Positions 19,341 to 27,999 of a stretch of 64,000 nucleotides of DNA are shown here, piece after piece. Source of the DNA: Luteitalea pratensis. Lineage in GTDB: Bacteria > Acidobacteriota > Vicinamibacteria > Vicinamibacterales > Vicinamibacteraceae. The translations under genes and the position numbers were made by a program. Under the pieces are notes generated by a model. That model made no database searches, was not told where the DNA came from, and was given only the letters and a program-made list of their open reading frames with translations. Positions within the stretch are counted from its first letter, which is position 1; each line of letters begins with the position of its first letter. The stretch spans positions 4,437,001 through 4,501,000 of the forward strand of contig NZ_CP015136.1 of the NCBI RefSeq assembly GCF_001618865.1, given 5' to 3'.

Positions 19341-20678
19341 ATGTGTCGAATCCCGCAGGCGGTCGCGACCGCCCTGCTGCTGCTCGTGCCCGGTCTCTGT
19401 GCCGCGCAGAGCGTGAACATGGGAAGCACATTCCACCGACTGGAGGCACGAGCCAGACGCGTGACTACCACCTTCCCCGATGTCGTGATCGACGTGCGCC
19501 GCGGCGACGACCAGACGATGGAGGCGATTCTTCGGAGCCGCGCAGAGGGCGTGGAGGGCGGGCGGCTGCACGTGAGCACGGCGTCACGCCGGGTGCAATG
19601 GCGACGTGCGGCGGGCGACGATCGACTTTCGGAGTTCGCGCTGCCCGACCAGGCGATCGTCGGTCTCGATTGGGCGGCCTTCCAGTTGTACGCCTTGCAC
19701 GTGGACGAGGCCGCCTCCAACGGCGGTGCACTCGATGTCACGGGTGATGAAGGCGCGTGGGACGGTCACCTCCGGCGCAGTCGTCGTGCGCTCGGTCGCG
19801 GACTGTCTGCCGGGCAACTGGGGACTCGCGTCGAACAGGTCGAAACCGAGTTCGACGGGATCATCGTCCGTGCGGAGCTGGACCGGCACGTCCGCGTGAA
19901 GAGTCCCGGTAAGCGCATCGACTATTCGCGCTTCACCGCGACGATCGTGGACCCGCAGTCGGGCGCACCGCGCGGTTTCGTGCGCTGGTTCGACACCGCG
20001 CAGGTCCTCACCTGGAAGGTCGAGGGCGGTAGCCAGGGCGTGATCCTCCCCGAGCGACTCCCCGGCGGCTGGACGTTCACGCCGACCATGGCCTGGGCCA
20101 ATGTGCAGGCATACCAGTTCGCGACCCAGGCCGCGAAGACACTCGAGCCCGACGAGCCGTTTGCCGGCCTTGCTGGCGCCTTGCTGGGCAAGCCTGTCGC
20201 GCCGACGCCGTTCCTGCAGATTGCCAGGGCAGTGGCGCCGCTGCCTTCAGCCGCACTCGCCGTATCGGGCGCCGTTGCGCGCAACGTCATGGCCGACGTG
20301 CCGGCGCTCGACGGCACGTGGATGCGCGGATGGTCATTCGGGGCGCGCGGTGGCGCCGTGGTGGTCAACGAACCCGGGTGCGACAACCTCCATTGGCTCG
20401 ATGGCTCCATCTTCCGCGCCTGCTGCGACCAACACGATCGCTGCTACGAGGCCAACGGGTGCAGTGCCTCCAGCTGGTGGTGGCCGTTCTCGGGAAGCTG
20501 GTCCTGCGAGCGCTGCAACGCGGGGGCCGTGTACTGCTTCTGCACCGTGTCCAACCCGGCCTACTGTGGTGGCGCCGCGGTCGGATCAGGCGGTGACGGC
20601 GGCGCGGGTGGTGGCGGCTGCAGTTCGGTGGCCGGTGGCTTCTGTCCGATCGAGTGCATGACGTGCCAGTCACGGTGA
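19341..20678 (+). CDS. Exported protein with phospholipase A2-type catalytic motif
   Basis: 445 residues. A signal peptide (MCRIPQAVATALLLLVPGLC, cleavage likely after AAQ) is followed by a ~330-residue region I do not recognise. Then comes a cysteine-rich C-terminal domain with FRACCDQHDRCYEANGC. The block C361-C362-x-x-H365-D366-x-C368-Y369 is the secreted phospholipase A2 active-site signature, with His and Asp as the catalytic pair. At least a dozen further Cys follow, with aromatic WWWPF and a Gly-rich linker. The canonical calcium loop was not found by eye. GGAGG precedes the ATG. Probably a secreted, disulfide-bonded lipase-like protein. Confidence 0.72.
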   Translation: MCRIPQAVATALLLLVPGLCAAQSVNMGSTFHRLEARARRVTTTFPDVVIDVRRGDDQTMEAILRSRAEGVEGGRLHVSTASRRVQWRRAAGDDRLSEFALPDQAIVGLDWAAFQLYALHVDEAASNGGALDVTGDEGAWDGHLRRSRRALGRGLSAGQLGTRVEQVETEFDGIIVRAELDRHVRVKSPGKRIDYSRFTATIVDPQSGAPRGFVRWFDTAQVLTWKVEGGSQGVILPERLPGGWTFTPTMAWANVQAYQFATQAAKTLEPDEPFAGLAGALLGKPVAPTPFLQIARAVAPLPSAALAVSGAVARNVMADVPALDGTWMRGWSFGARGGAVVVNEPGCDNLHWLDGSIFRACCDQHDRCYEANGCSASSWWWPFSGSWSCERCNAGAVYCFCTVSNPAYCGGAAVGSGGDGGAGGGGCSSVAGGFCPIECMTCQSR

Positions 20679-20735
20679 TGGTGATGCGCCTCACCTGAGG
20701 GGCAGTCGACGTTTCGCGGCGTTGGAGGGCAGGCG

Positions 20736-21098
20736 ATGACCGCAGGGGGCACAGCAGTGGCGGTGCTGGCGTGGCTGATCGGCGTGGTCGTGCTCGGGTT
20801 CGACTGGCAGGGTCACGAGCGCGCGCCGGGCGTGTGGGCTGACGGAGTGTCGCTGACGCAATGGTCGGTGTGCTGGGTCCTGCTGGCCCTGCTGGCCGTC
20901 GCCACGGGCAGGCTCTTGCGGGGCTGGGCGGTGCGCCTGCTCGCGCTGCTGCCCCTCGCCGCCTGGATCGTCTGGCAGTTGCGAAACAGCACGCTCGGCC
21001 CGATTCCGATGGTCATCTACCTGGTCCCGACAATCGTCGCCTGGTGCGCAGGACTGATTGCCGGGAGCACCGCGCGGCAATGGCTGGCACGTCCGTGA
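20736..21098 (+). CDS. Small integral membrane protein, unknown
   Basis: 120 residues with four hydrophobic stretches: AVAVLAWLIGVVVLGF (about 7-22), QWSVCWVLLALLAVATG, LLALLPLAAWIVW and MVIYLVPTIVAWCAGLIAG. No family is recognised. It lies 57 bp after the PLA2-motif gene on the same strand and may be co-transcribed with it. Composition is normal for the region. Confidence 0.5.
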   Translation: MTAGGTAVAVLAWLIGVVVLGFDWQGHERAPGVWADGVSLTQWSVCWVLLALLAVATGRLLRGWAVRLLALLPLAAWIVWQLRNSTLGPIPMVIYLVPTIVAWCAGLIAGSTARQWLARP

Positions 21099-21224
21099 AG
21101 ACTCGTGAGACATGAGCAAGAACAACAACGTCCAGTGCCTTGCCCACCGCCACGCTGGGCATCCCGACGCTTCGCGACTCGCGCGCCGGGATGCCCGTGA
21201 TCCGCGCCTCGGCACACCCGGAAC

Positions 21225-21540
21225 CGCGGGAAGGCGCCGACTCCGGCGGCCCTTCCTTCATGTGCCCGAGATGCAAGTCGTCGACGTGCCGCTGGTAGCG
21301 CGCCCGCGACCACCCACCGGCTGAACTGCGCTGTGTCTTCTCGTTCGCGATCGTCTCGGCTCGCTACCGTGCCTGTGGCGCAGGACGAACAGCCGGGCGG
21401 TATTCGTGTTCACGACGAGCGCCGCGTACGTCGAGAACTGCTCGGCCATCCGTGCCAGCGGGAACTGGTGCGGCTCCTCGTCCACGTACAGCCTGTGTCT
21501 GAACCGTCGAGCCGGAGCGTAGCAGCCTACCCACGCCCGT
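21225..21540 (-). pseudogene. Remnant of a baeRF/eRF1-like protein gene
   Basis: Two reading frames together restore a stretch of a baeRF-type protein. The first frame gives RLYVDEEPHQFPLARMAEQF and AALVVNTNTARLFVLRHRH. The adjacent frame continues AETIANEKTQRSSAGGWSRA then RYQRHVDDLHLGHMKE. The shift lies near 21350. The GGWSRARYQRH core is diagnostic of this archaeal-release-factor-like family. Sequence before and after this ~100-residue piece shows no match, so the gene is truncated at both ends as well as frameshifted. The 21099-21684 spacer otherwise holds nothing recognisable. Confidence 0.7.
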
Positions 21541-21684
21541 CGGTCCACGGCGTGATCCTTCGCGAAGCGCGTGCCCCACGGAAGTCGGCACCTGAGCCGT
21601 AAGGAGAGCCCGACGGATGGGTCGCCCGAGCGGGTGATTCCCGGTACACTGCTGTCGCGCCTGCATCCTGATGACCGCAGACCG

Positions 21685-23298
21685 ATGATTCCGCCGCAAG
21701 CGAAAGGTACGTTTTTTCCGTTCGACACGGCCCAGGCCGCAGTCGTGGAGTCGCTGCCGATCATCCTCTGGACAATCGGAACCGACGGCCACGTCGAGCA
21801 CCTGAACGCCGCGGCGCGCGAGTGCACAGGGCTGACCGACGCCGCCGATTTCGAGCGCGCGGTGCACCCTGACGACCTGTCGGCACACCGGGAGCGCTGC
21901 GCGGGGGCGGTGCTTCGAGGCGAACAGCACGACGGGCGCTGTCGCCTTCACCGCGCGTCGGACGGCTCGTGGCGCTGGCATACCGTGCGGGTCGTGCCCA
22001 TCCGCGACGCCGACGGTGCGGTCGTGTACGCGGTGGGGACCGCCATCGACGATCACGAACGGCATGCCCTCGTGCAGGCCAACCAGGCCTTGCTGGCCTC
22101 GGAGCAGCGGGCCTTGCGCGCCGCCGAGGACGCCGCCCGCATGAAGGACGAGTTCCTCGCCGCCCTGGGCCATGAGTTGCGCACGCCGCTCAATGCCATC
22201 GCGGGCTGGACCAGCCTTCTCAAGCGCGGCATCTCCGGAGCGGAGGCGGCGCGCGCCATCGAAGTCATCGAACGCAACTCGCAGGTGCAGCGCGACTTGA
22301 TCGGCCGCATGCTCGATGCCAGCCGCATCCTGTCCGGCCATGTTCGGCTGGATTTGCAGGTGCTGTTCCTCGAGGACGAGGTGACGCTCGGCGTCGAGTC
22401 GATCCGTGCGGAGGTCGAGGCGCGCGGACTGTCAATCCGCACGGACGTGACCACGCCACGAACGGCCGTGAATGCCGACCCGGCGCGGCTCCAACAGGTG
22501 ATCGGCCACCTCCTCGACAACGCGGTCCGGTTCACGCCGCACGGCGGGCAGATTCTGGTCAGGCAATGGCTGCAGGACGGGTCCGTGCACCTCGCCGTGT
22601 CCGACACCGGGAGCGGGATCGAGCCGGCGTTCCTGCCGGTCGTGTTCGACCGCTTCCGCGCCGGCGACGCCGCGGCGGCACATCGGCATGGCGGCCTGGG
22701 CCTCGGCCTGTCCATCGTCCGGCACCTGGTACAGATGCACGGCGGGCAGGTGGAGGCCGCCAGCGAAGGCCCCGGCCTCGGCGCGACCTTCACCTTTTTG
22801 CTCCCCGTCGTCGAAGCGGAAGGCGATGGAGACCTGTCGGGATCCACCGCCGCCCGGGCCACCGAGGACACGACGACGCTTCGCGGCCTGTCCATCCTGG
22901 TGATCGAGGACGATCCGGATTCTCGGGAGATGCTCAGCGTCCTGCTCGAAAACGTCGGTGCGGTGCCCGTTGCGGCCGGCACGGTCGGCGAAGGGCTTCG
23001 CCTGCTCGGCGACCTGGAGATCGACGTCGTCCTGAGTGACATCGGCATGCCGGGACGCGACGGCTTCGACCTGATTCGAGCCCTGCGCGCGTTCCCCAAC
23101 CCGCGCGTCCAGCAGGCGCCGGCCCTGGCCGTGACCGCATTCTCGCGCGACGAGGATCGAGAACGGATCCTCGCGGCCGGTTTCGACGCGCACGTCGGCA
23201 AGCCGGTGGAGCCGCGTGAACTGTTTGCCGCGATCGGCGAGGCGGCAAGACGGCGGGCCGACCGAACCGATCATGTGGCCGACGCGCCTGATCCCTGA
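21685..23298 (+). CDS. Hybrid sensor histidine kinase (PAS-HisKA-HATPase-receiver)
   Basis: 537 residues from the ATG at 21685. A PAS domain (about 12-130, LPIILWTIGTDGHVEHLN to AVGTAIDDH) precedes HisKA with LAALGHELRTPLNAIAGWTS. The ATPase has HLLDNAVRFTPHGG, VSDTGSGIEPAF and LGLGLSIVRHLVQMHGG. The receiver domain has Asp in VVLSDIGMPGRDGF and Lys in HVGKPVEP. Cytoplasmic. The frame is open to 21571 but that extension is without similarity; no clear ribosome site decides the start. It stands alone, so its role is unassigned. Confidence 0.88.
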   Translation: MIPPQAKGTFFPFDTAQAAVVESLPIILWTIGTDGHVEHLNAAARECTGLTDAADFERAVHPDDLSAHRERCAGAVLRGEQHDGRCRLHRASDGSWRWHTVRVVPIRDADGAVVYAVGTAIDDHERHALVQANQALLASEQRALRAAEDAARMKDEFLAALGHELRTPLNAIAGWTSLLKRGISGAEAARAIEVIERNSQVQRDLIGRMLDASRILSGHVRLDLQVLFLEDEVTLGVESIRAEVEARGLSIRTDVTTPRTAVNADPARLQQVIGHLLDNAVRFTPHGGQILVRQWLQDGSVHLAVSDTGSGIEPAFLPVVFDRFRAGDAAAAHRHGGLGLGLSIVRHLVQMHGGQVEAASEGPGLGATFTFLLPVVEAEGDGDLSGSTAARATEDTTTLRGLSILVIEDDPDSREMLSVLLENVGAVPVAAGTVGEGLRLLGDLEIDVVLSDIGMPGRDGFDLIRALRAFPNPRVQQAPALAVTAFSRDEDRERILAAGFDAHVGKPVEPRELFAAIGEAARRRADRTDHVADAPDP

Positions 23299-23319
23299 GC
23301 GCGATACGACCGCGATACC

Positions 23320-24324
23320 ATGCGCGGCATGCGCCTCATCACCAGCCTGGCCCTTGCCGCCGTCATGTGTGCGTCGACGATCGCCGGCGCCGAAGTGCAT
23401 CGCTTCACCCCCACGTCCGGAACGCCGACCTTCGCGGTGCGCGAACCAGTCCTTCGCATCAAGCCTGGCGACGTCGTCGAGTCGAACACCTTCTCGGCGC
23501 CCGGCGACTACTACGAACGGACGGGCGGACCGTGGCCTGGCGAGGTCGGCCCGTTCTTCATCGAGGGGCTGACGCCGTCGGACACGCTGATCGTGAAGAT
23601 CGTCCGCTTGCGACCCAATCGCGACACGGCAATTTCTGCGGTGGTCCCCAACGGCATCAGCGCGGTCGCCGGCGACAACCGCACGCGCATCCTGAACGAC
23701 CCGCTGCCGGCCCGCCGCTTCGTCTGGCAACTGGATCGGACGCGCAATGTCGGCATCCTCGACCTGCCCAATTCGGCGAGCAAGCGGATCGAGTTGCCGC
23801 TGCGGCCGATGCTGGGCCGCGTGGCGGTCGCCCCGGCCGGGCAGGAAGCCTGGGGCGGGCTGTGGCCCGGCAACTTCGGCGGCAACATGGACGCGTCGGA
23901 CGTGCGCGAGGGCGCGACCGTCTACCTGCCCGTGTTCCACGAAGGAGGCTACTTCTACTTCGGCGACGGGCACGCGCTGCAGGGCGACGGCGAGATCGTC
24001 GGCTCCGGCCTCGAGACGACGATGGACGTGACGCTGCAGTTCGACATCATCAAGGGCCAGAAGATTGCGTGGCCGCGGATCGAGGACGACACCCACATCA
24101 TGGTGGCCGGCAGCATCCGCCCGCTCGTCGACGCATTTCGCATCGCGCAGGTCGAGTTGATCCAGTGGCTGGTGGACGACTACGGCTTCGACAAGATGGA
24201 GGCCTACCAAGTCGTGTCGCAGGCCGGCGTCAGCCGTATCGCCAACGTCGTCGATCCGAACTACACGGTCGTGGCGAAGTTCCCGAAGTCGGCGTTGCCG
24301 GCACGTGTGAAACGCACGCCCTGA
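23320..24324 (+). CDS. Exported acetamidase/formamidase family protein
   Basis: 334 residues. FmdA/AmdA fold: LRIKPGDVVESNTFS, GPFFIEGLTPSDTLIVKI, WPGNFGGNMDASDVREG, VYLPVFHEGGYFYFGDGHAL then QGDGEI, and a C-terminal helical segment AYQVVSQAGVSRIANVVDP. The family hydrolyses short-chain amides. Unlike the cytoplasmic enzymes it has an N-terminal signal sequence (MRGMRLITSLALAAVMCAST, then IAGAE), so it is predicted to act in the periplasm or outside. It follows the hybrid kinase by 21 bp. Confidence 0.88.
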   Translation: MRGMRLITSLALAAVMCASTIAGAEVHRFTPTSGTPTFAVREPVLRIKPGDVVESNTFSAPGDYYERTGGPWPGEVGPFFIEGLTPSDTLIVKIVRLRPNRDTAISAVVPNGISAVAGDNRTRILNDPLPARRFVWQLDRTRNVGILDLPNSASKRIELPLRPMLGRVAVAPAGQEAWGGLWPGNFGGNMDASDVREGATVYLPVFHEGGYFYFGDGHALQGDGEIVGSGLETTMDVTLQFDIIKGQKIAWPRIEDDTHIMVAGSIRPLVDAFRIAQVELIQWLVDDYGFDKMEAYQVVSQAGVSRIANVVDPNYTVVAKFPKSALPARVKRTP

Positions 24325-24393
24325 GGGCAGGGGCCGCGAGGCCATGATCCAGCGGTCCGTGGGGCCGTTTCCGAGCCCAGGCTGCCCGGGTAC

Positions 24394-24808
24394 TTGTGGA
24401 ACAAGCTGCAGGACAAGAACGGGGACTTGTTCTTGCCGATCTACTCACAGGTCGGCTGGACGACCGTCTTCGACCACCAGACTGGCGTCAACACCATTGG
24501 CAATGGTCCCGTGATTGTTCCCAGGGGGCGGACGGTCTATTTCGAGACGCCGGCGAAGGTGTTCGGGCACGTGGCGCTCTCGCTCGGCGACGGCAGGTGC
24601 ATCAGCCAGAACTCCGTGATGGACTTCCTTCAGAGCAGCGCTGGACGGCCCGAACGGCGACGAATGGCGAAAGATGAGCGTGGCCGAGACGCACATCCTT
24701 CCCATTCGCGAGATGCTCGATCACAAGTTCAGGCCCGATCACGGCTACCCGAGGCTCAAGATTTCCAACGGTCATTTCTGGGACACCATCTCGATCAAGG
24801 AGCGTTGA
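24394..24808 (+). pseudogene. Frameshifted gene remnant, unknown (possible peptidase/amidase-like)
   Basis: One frame reads coding-like text LWNKLQDKNGDLFLPIYSQV and KVFGHVALSLGDGRCISQNS. A second frame resumes with LDGPNGDEWRKMSVAETHI and DHGYPRLKISNGHFWDTISI, ending at TGA 24806. The switch lies between about 24628 and 24650. The start is also missing, since no good initiation codon precedes the TTG at 24394. The GHVALSLGDG segment is vaguely like CHAP/NlpC proteins, but I cannot name the family. The next 265 bp up to the tRNA contain nothing I can support. Confidence 0.5.
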
Positions 24809-25073
24809 TCGGCGGCATCGCCCGTGGGCCAAGCCTTGACCCGCATGGCGAGAATCCTGTCGATCCCCGGCGCTGTCCATCGGCTCGAGATCCTCGTTCG
24901 ACGCCGATGTCCCGGGTCAGCGGCGACAACCTGAACGACGTGACAGAAAAGTGAGCGTGCGGCACGCGGAATCGCTGATGTTCGCAGCGACGCCGGCAGT
25001 GACCGGAGGCGGAGCTGTGCCGGCGCACGCCGACGCTCTCCGATGGGTCTTACTGAGGGATTATGAGGAATGT

Positions 25074-25151
<78 letters not shown>

Positions 25152-25280
25152 CAACCTGGAGAGTCTACAACGACTCCCCCGCGGGCCGCAAATGACGGCG
25201 AGGACGGGTCAGTGAAAACCGGTTGGCCGGACCGGCAGTTCGGGTCTCACGTTCCGGCCCGGACCGCCGATTGGGACCGT

Positions 25281-25466
25281 ATGACGGGCATTCCTTCCCT
25301 CGCCATCACGGGCAGCGACGCCACTGTCGCGGCCCGGACGGATCGCACGACCCTGGCGGTCAGCAAGGCGCTCCACGAGAAGAGGCGTGAAGCGCACGCC
25401 CTGGTCCGCCTCATCGAGGGTGCCGGCGCGTCCGGGAAGGGCCAGTTGGTGGACTACAAGGCCTGA
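25281..25466 (+). CDS. Small helical protein, unknown
   Basis: 61 residues from MTGIPSLAITGSDATVAART. A helical middle (TTLAVSKALHEKRREAHALV) and the tail GKGQLVDYKA recall, in layout only, the short YjfB-like putative motility proteins that end in a VDxxA tail. The frame is open to a GTG at 25212, which would add 23 residues. The 3-prime end overlaps the convergent surE by 13 bp. Low certainty that it is expressed. Confidence 0.4.
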   Translation: MTGIPSLAITGSDATVAARTDRTTLAVSKALHEKRREAHALVRLIEGAGASGKGQLVDYKA

Positions 25467-26218
25467 CCGCGGACCGACGCGCGCGCGACCAGTGCTGCGG
25501 TGCCTGCGACAGCGGCATGCGCCGTCAGGTCGGCGTGCAGCGGCGTCACCGAGATCAGGCCGGCCCTGACGGCTTCGTAGTCGGTGTCCCCGCCCGCTGC
25601 CCACTCCATACGCCCCTCGTCGAGCCAGAAGTACGGCCGCCCCCAGGGATCGTCGCGCCGCAGCACGTTGGTCGTGTGCGTACGGGCGGCCTGCACGGTG
25701 GTCGCCCAGCCGGTCGGTATCCCCTGCGGCACGTTCACGTTCAACAGCACGCGCGGCGGCAGTCCGTGCGCGAGCACCTCGCCGGCAACACTCGCGCCCG
25801 CTGCTGCGGCGTGGGTGAAGTCGTAGACCGCGCCGCGCTGCATCGAGACGGCCACCGCCGGCACGCCCATGAGCAGGCCCTCGAGTGCCCCGCCAATCGT
25901 GCCCGAATACGTCACGTCGTCGCCGACGTTCCATCCCTTGTTGATGCCGGAGATCACGAGATCGGGCAGGCGCCCGCCGAGTACCGCGGCAACGGCGATG
26001 TTGACGCAATCGGCGGGAGTGCCGTCGACGGCATGGACGTCCGGACCCACGTCACGGAGGCGGAGTGGCCGCGCCAGGGTGAGCGCGTGACCGATGGCAC
26101 TGGCCTCTCCGACCGGGGCGCAGACGATCACGCGGCCAAACGGCCGGAGCGCTGCAGCCAGCGCGTGAATCCCCTCGGACTCGACGCCATCGTCGTTGGT
26201 AAGCAGAATGGTACTCAT
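25454..26218 (-). CDS. surE: 5'/3'-nucleotidase SurE
   Basis: 254 residues. Metal-dependent nucleoside monophosphate phosphatase of stationary-phase survival. It begins MSTILLTNDDGVESEGIHAL, the SurE N-terminal motif with the metal-binding DD pair. Further motifs: VCAPVGEASAIGHALT, VDGTPADCVNIAV and DLVISGINKGWNVGDDVTYS with the conserved SGIN loop and Asn ligand. Length is in family range. A 7-bp repeat array separates its start from hemH. Confidence 0.96.
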   Translation of the reverse strand: MSTILLTNDDGVESEGIHALAAALRPFGRVIVCAPVGEASAIGHALTLARPLRLRDVGPDVHAVDGTPADCVNIAVAAVLGGRLPDLVISGINKGWNVGDDVTYSGTIGGALEGLLMGVPAVAVSMQRGAVYDFTHAAAAGASVAGEVLAHGLPPRVLLNVNVPQGIPTGWATTVQAARTHTTNVLRRDDPWGRPYFWLDEGRMEWAAGGDTDYEAVRAGLISVTPLHADLTAHAAVAGTAALVARASVRGQAL

Positions 26219-26225
26219 CTGGATC

Positions 26226-26272
26226 TCGGGAGTCGGGAGTCGGGAGTCGGGAGTCGGGAGTCGGGAGTCGAG
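26226..26272. repeat. Heptamer array, GGGAGTC units
   Basis: Six consecutive copies of the 7-bp unit GTCGGGA lie between the divergent surE and hemH start regions. Units are near identical, so the copy number may be unstable. It is not inside a gene. A candidate hemH -10 box lies 65 bp further on. Confidence 0.85.
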
Positions 26273-26350
26273 GACGCGGATTGCGGATCGGGAGTCGCCG
26301 GCCGGGCGTGCACCAGTCCTGGCGCGCTACGAGGACTATTATCGGGGGAC

Positions 26351-27379
26351 ATGCCTGCGCCGTTCGACGCCGTCCTGCTCGTCTCGTTCGGGGGTCCCCA
26401 AGGGCCCGACGACATCCGTCCCTTCCTTGCCAACGTGCTGCGGGGCCGGCGCATCCCGCCCCAGCGCATCGAGGAGGTCGCCCATCACTACGAGCTGTTC
26501 GGCGGCGTCTCGCCGATCACGCAGTACACGAACGACCAGGCGGAAGGGCTCCGTCAGCACCTGGCGGGACGGGGTCTCGTACTGCCCGTCTATGTCGGGA
26601 TGCGCAACTGGACGCCGCTGCTGCCCGACGTGCTGGCGCAGATGGCGCAGGATGGCGTACGGCGCGCGATTGGTGTCGTGGCCGCCGCACACCGCTCCTA
26701 CTCGAGTTGCACGCAGTACCGGCACAACGTCCTGCAGGCCCGCGAGGCGGTGTTTGCCGCCGGCAGGACACCCGTCGACGTCACCTACGTCGGCGATTGG
26801 CACCTGCATGAGGGCTTCCTGACGGCGGTCGCCGATCTCGTTGTCGTCGCCCGCGACACGCTGCCGCCCGGTGTGCAGGGCACGGCGCGGCTGGTGTTCA
26901 CGGCCCATAGCGTGCCGACGACGATGGCTGGCGCCGAGGCCTATCGGCTGCAATTGCGGAACTCCGCTGCCGAAGTCGCACGGCGGCTCGGCATCAACGA
27001 CTGGGATCTCGTCTTCCAGAGCCGCAGTGGCCGCCCCGAGGATCCGTGGCTGGCTCCCGACGTCAACGACTACCTGCGCCAGCAACACGCACGGGGTGGG
27101 CTGCAGGCCGTGATTCTCAGCCCGATCGGCTTTGTCTGCGATCACATCGAGGTGTTGTACGACCTCGACCACGAGGCACGGGAGACCTGCGACGCGCTCG
27201 GCCTGCCGATGGTCCGCGCCTCCGCCGTCAACGCGCACCCGGCGTTCGTCGATGCGCTGGCCGACATGGTGGTCCGCACGTGGGAGATGTACAAGCGTGG
27301 CCGCCCGCTGACGCTGGTGCATCCGGACCACCCCGACGCCCTGGAATTGCCTCCGCCCGTCTCGCCTACGGTGAGGTAG
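26351..27379 (+). CDS. hemH: Ferrochelatase
   Basis: 342 residues. Inserts iron into porphyrin at the end of heme synthesis. N-terminal VLLVSFGGPQGPDDIRPFL is the family opening; VGMRNWTPLLPDVL, AAAHRSYSSCTQYRHNV and the C-terminal GLQAVILSPIGFVCDHIEVL YDLD block with the conserved DHIEVLYD Glu follow. A TATTAT box (26337-26342) ends only 8 bases before the ATG, suggesting a very short or absent leader. The TAG stop lies within the GTAG foot of REPIN locus 2, making the C-terminal codons AGG-TAG. Confidence 0.95.
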   Translation: MPAPFDAVLLVSFGGPQGPDDIRPFLANVLRGRRIPPQRIEEVAHHYELFGGVSPITQYTNDQAEGLRQHLAGRGLVLPVYVGMRNWTPLLPDVLAQMAQDGVRRAIGVVAAAHRSYSSCTQYRHNVLQAREAVFAAGRTPVDVTYVGDWHLHEGFLTAVADLVVVARDTLPPGVQGTARLVFTAHSVPTTMAGAEAYRLQLRNSAAEVARRLGINDWDLVFQSRSGRPEDPWLAPDVNDYLRQQHARGGLQAVILSPIGFVCDHIEVLYDLDHEARETCDALGLPMVRASAVNAHPAFVDALADMVVRTWEMYKRGRPLTLVHPDHPDALELPPPVSPTVR

Positions 27380-27460
27380 GGACGGCCGTCCCGGCCGTCC
27401 ATGGCAGCGCCCAGCTCCACGTTCACTGCGGAGATGGACCGCTCGGAGAGCGGTCCCTAC
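27376..27460. repeat. REPIN-like paired hairpin, locus 2
   Basis: The left element is GTAG then GGACGGCCG-TCC-CGGCCGTCC. The right element on the minus strand is GTAG then GGACCGCTC-TCC-GAGCGGTCC. Both have a 9-bp stem and TCC loop although the stem sequences differ. The left foot supplies the hemH stop. It sits between convergent hemH and the bacilliredoxin gene and may terminate both. Confidence 0.88.
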
Positions 27461-27470
27461 CTTCGTAGGC

Positions 27471-27516
27471 CGGTACCCGGTACCCGGTACCCGGTACCCG
27501 TTACCCGTTACCCGAT
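27471..27516. repeat. Heptamer array, GGTACCC / GTTACCC units
   Basis: Four copies of GGTACCC followed by two of GTTACCC, directly between REPIN locus 2 and the stop of the bacilliredoxin gene. GGTACC is itself palindromic, so adjacent copies can form short hairpins. Confidence 0.85.
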
Positions 27517-27520
27517 CTGC

Positions 27521-27949
27521 TCACGCGTTCTGCGTCGCGCAGTACTTGTCGAAGGCAGCCGTCAACGCCGCGGCGATGCCATCGGCGGTGTTCCCCTCGA
27601 TCTGGTGTCGCTCCATCATGTAGATGAGCTTGCCGTCGCGGAGCAGGCCCACCGAGGGCGACGAGGGCGGGTAGCCGGTGAAGTACGAGCGCGCCCGGTC
27701 GGTCGCCTCGATGTCGGCGCCCGCGAACACGGTCACCGCGCGATCGGGCCTGGTGGCGTGCTGCATGGCACGCGCGATACCCGGGCGCGCCTTGCCGGCC
27801 GCGCAACCGCAGACCGAGTTGACGACGACCAGCGTGGTGCCCTTCTCGGTCACGGCGCGGTCCACATCGGGCGCAGTGCGGAGTTCGGTGAAACCGACGT
27901 CGGTGAGCTCTTCGCGCATCGGCGCGATCAGGAATTCAGGGTACGGCAT
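27521..27949 (-). CDS. Bacilliredoxin, BrxA/BrxB family
   Basis: 142 residues, MPYPEFLIAPMREELTDVGF at the start. The active-site block is VVVNSVCGCAAGKARPGI, the CGC motif that distinguishes bacilliredoxins (YphP/YqiW) from thioredoxins. YPPSSPSVGLLRDGKLIYMM and HQIEG are also conserved. These proteins remove bacillithiol from oxidised thiols in Firmicutes; here the thiol cofactor is not known. GGAG lies 11 bases before the ATG. The longer open frame upstream is antisense to the ATP-grasp gene. Confidence 0.92.
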   Translation of the reverse strand: MPYPEFLIAPMREELTDVGFTELRTAPDVDRAVTEKGTTLVVVNSVCGCAAGKARPGIARAMQHATRPDRAVTVFAGADIEATDRARSYFTGYPPSSPSVGLLRDGKLIYMMERHQIEGNTADGIAAALTAAFDKYCATQNA

Positions 27950-27999
27950 GGGTCTTGGTGCTCCTTCATGGGGCCAGGCCCCTAGCATATATGTATGTA

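Noticed and set aside
21112-21324. 70-codon plus-strand ORF
   Set aside because: It runs antisense to the baeRF remnant and has no ribosome site or similarity.
22432-24345. 637-codon minus-strand open frame
   Set aside because: Antisense to the hybrid kinase and acetamidase, both of which show full domain motifs on the plus strand.
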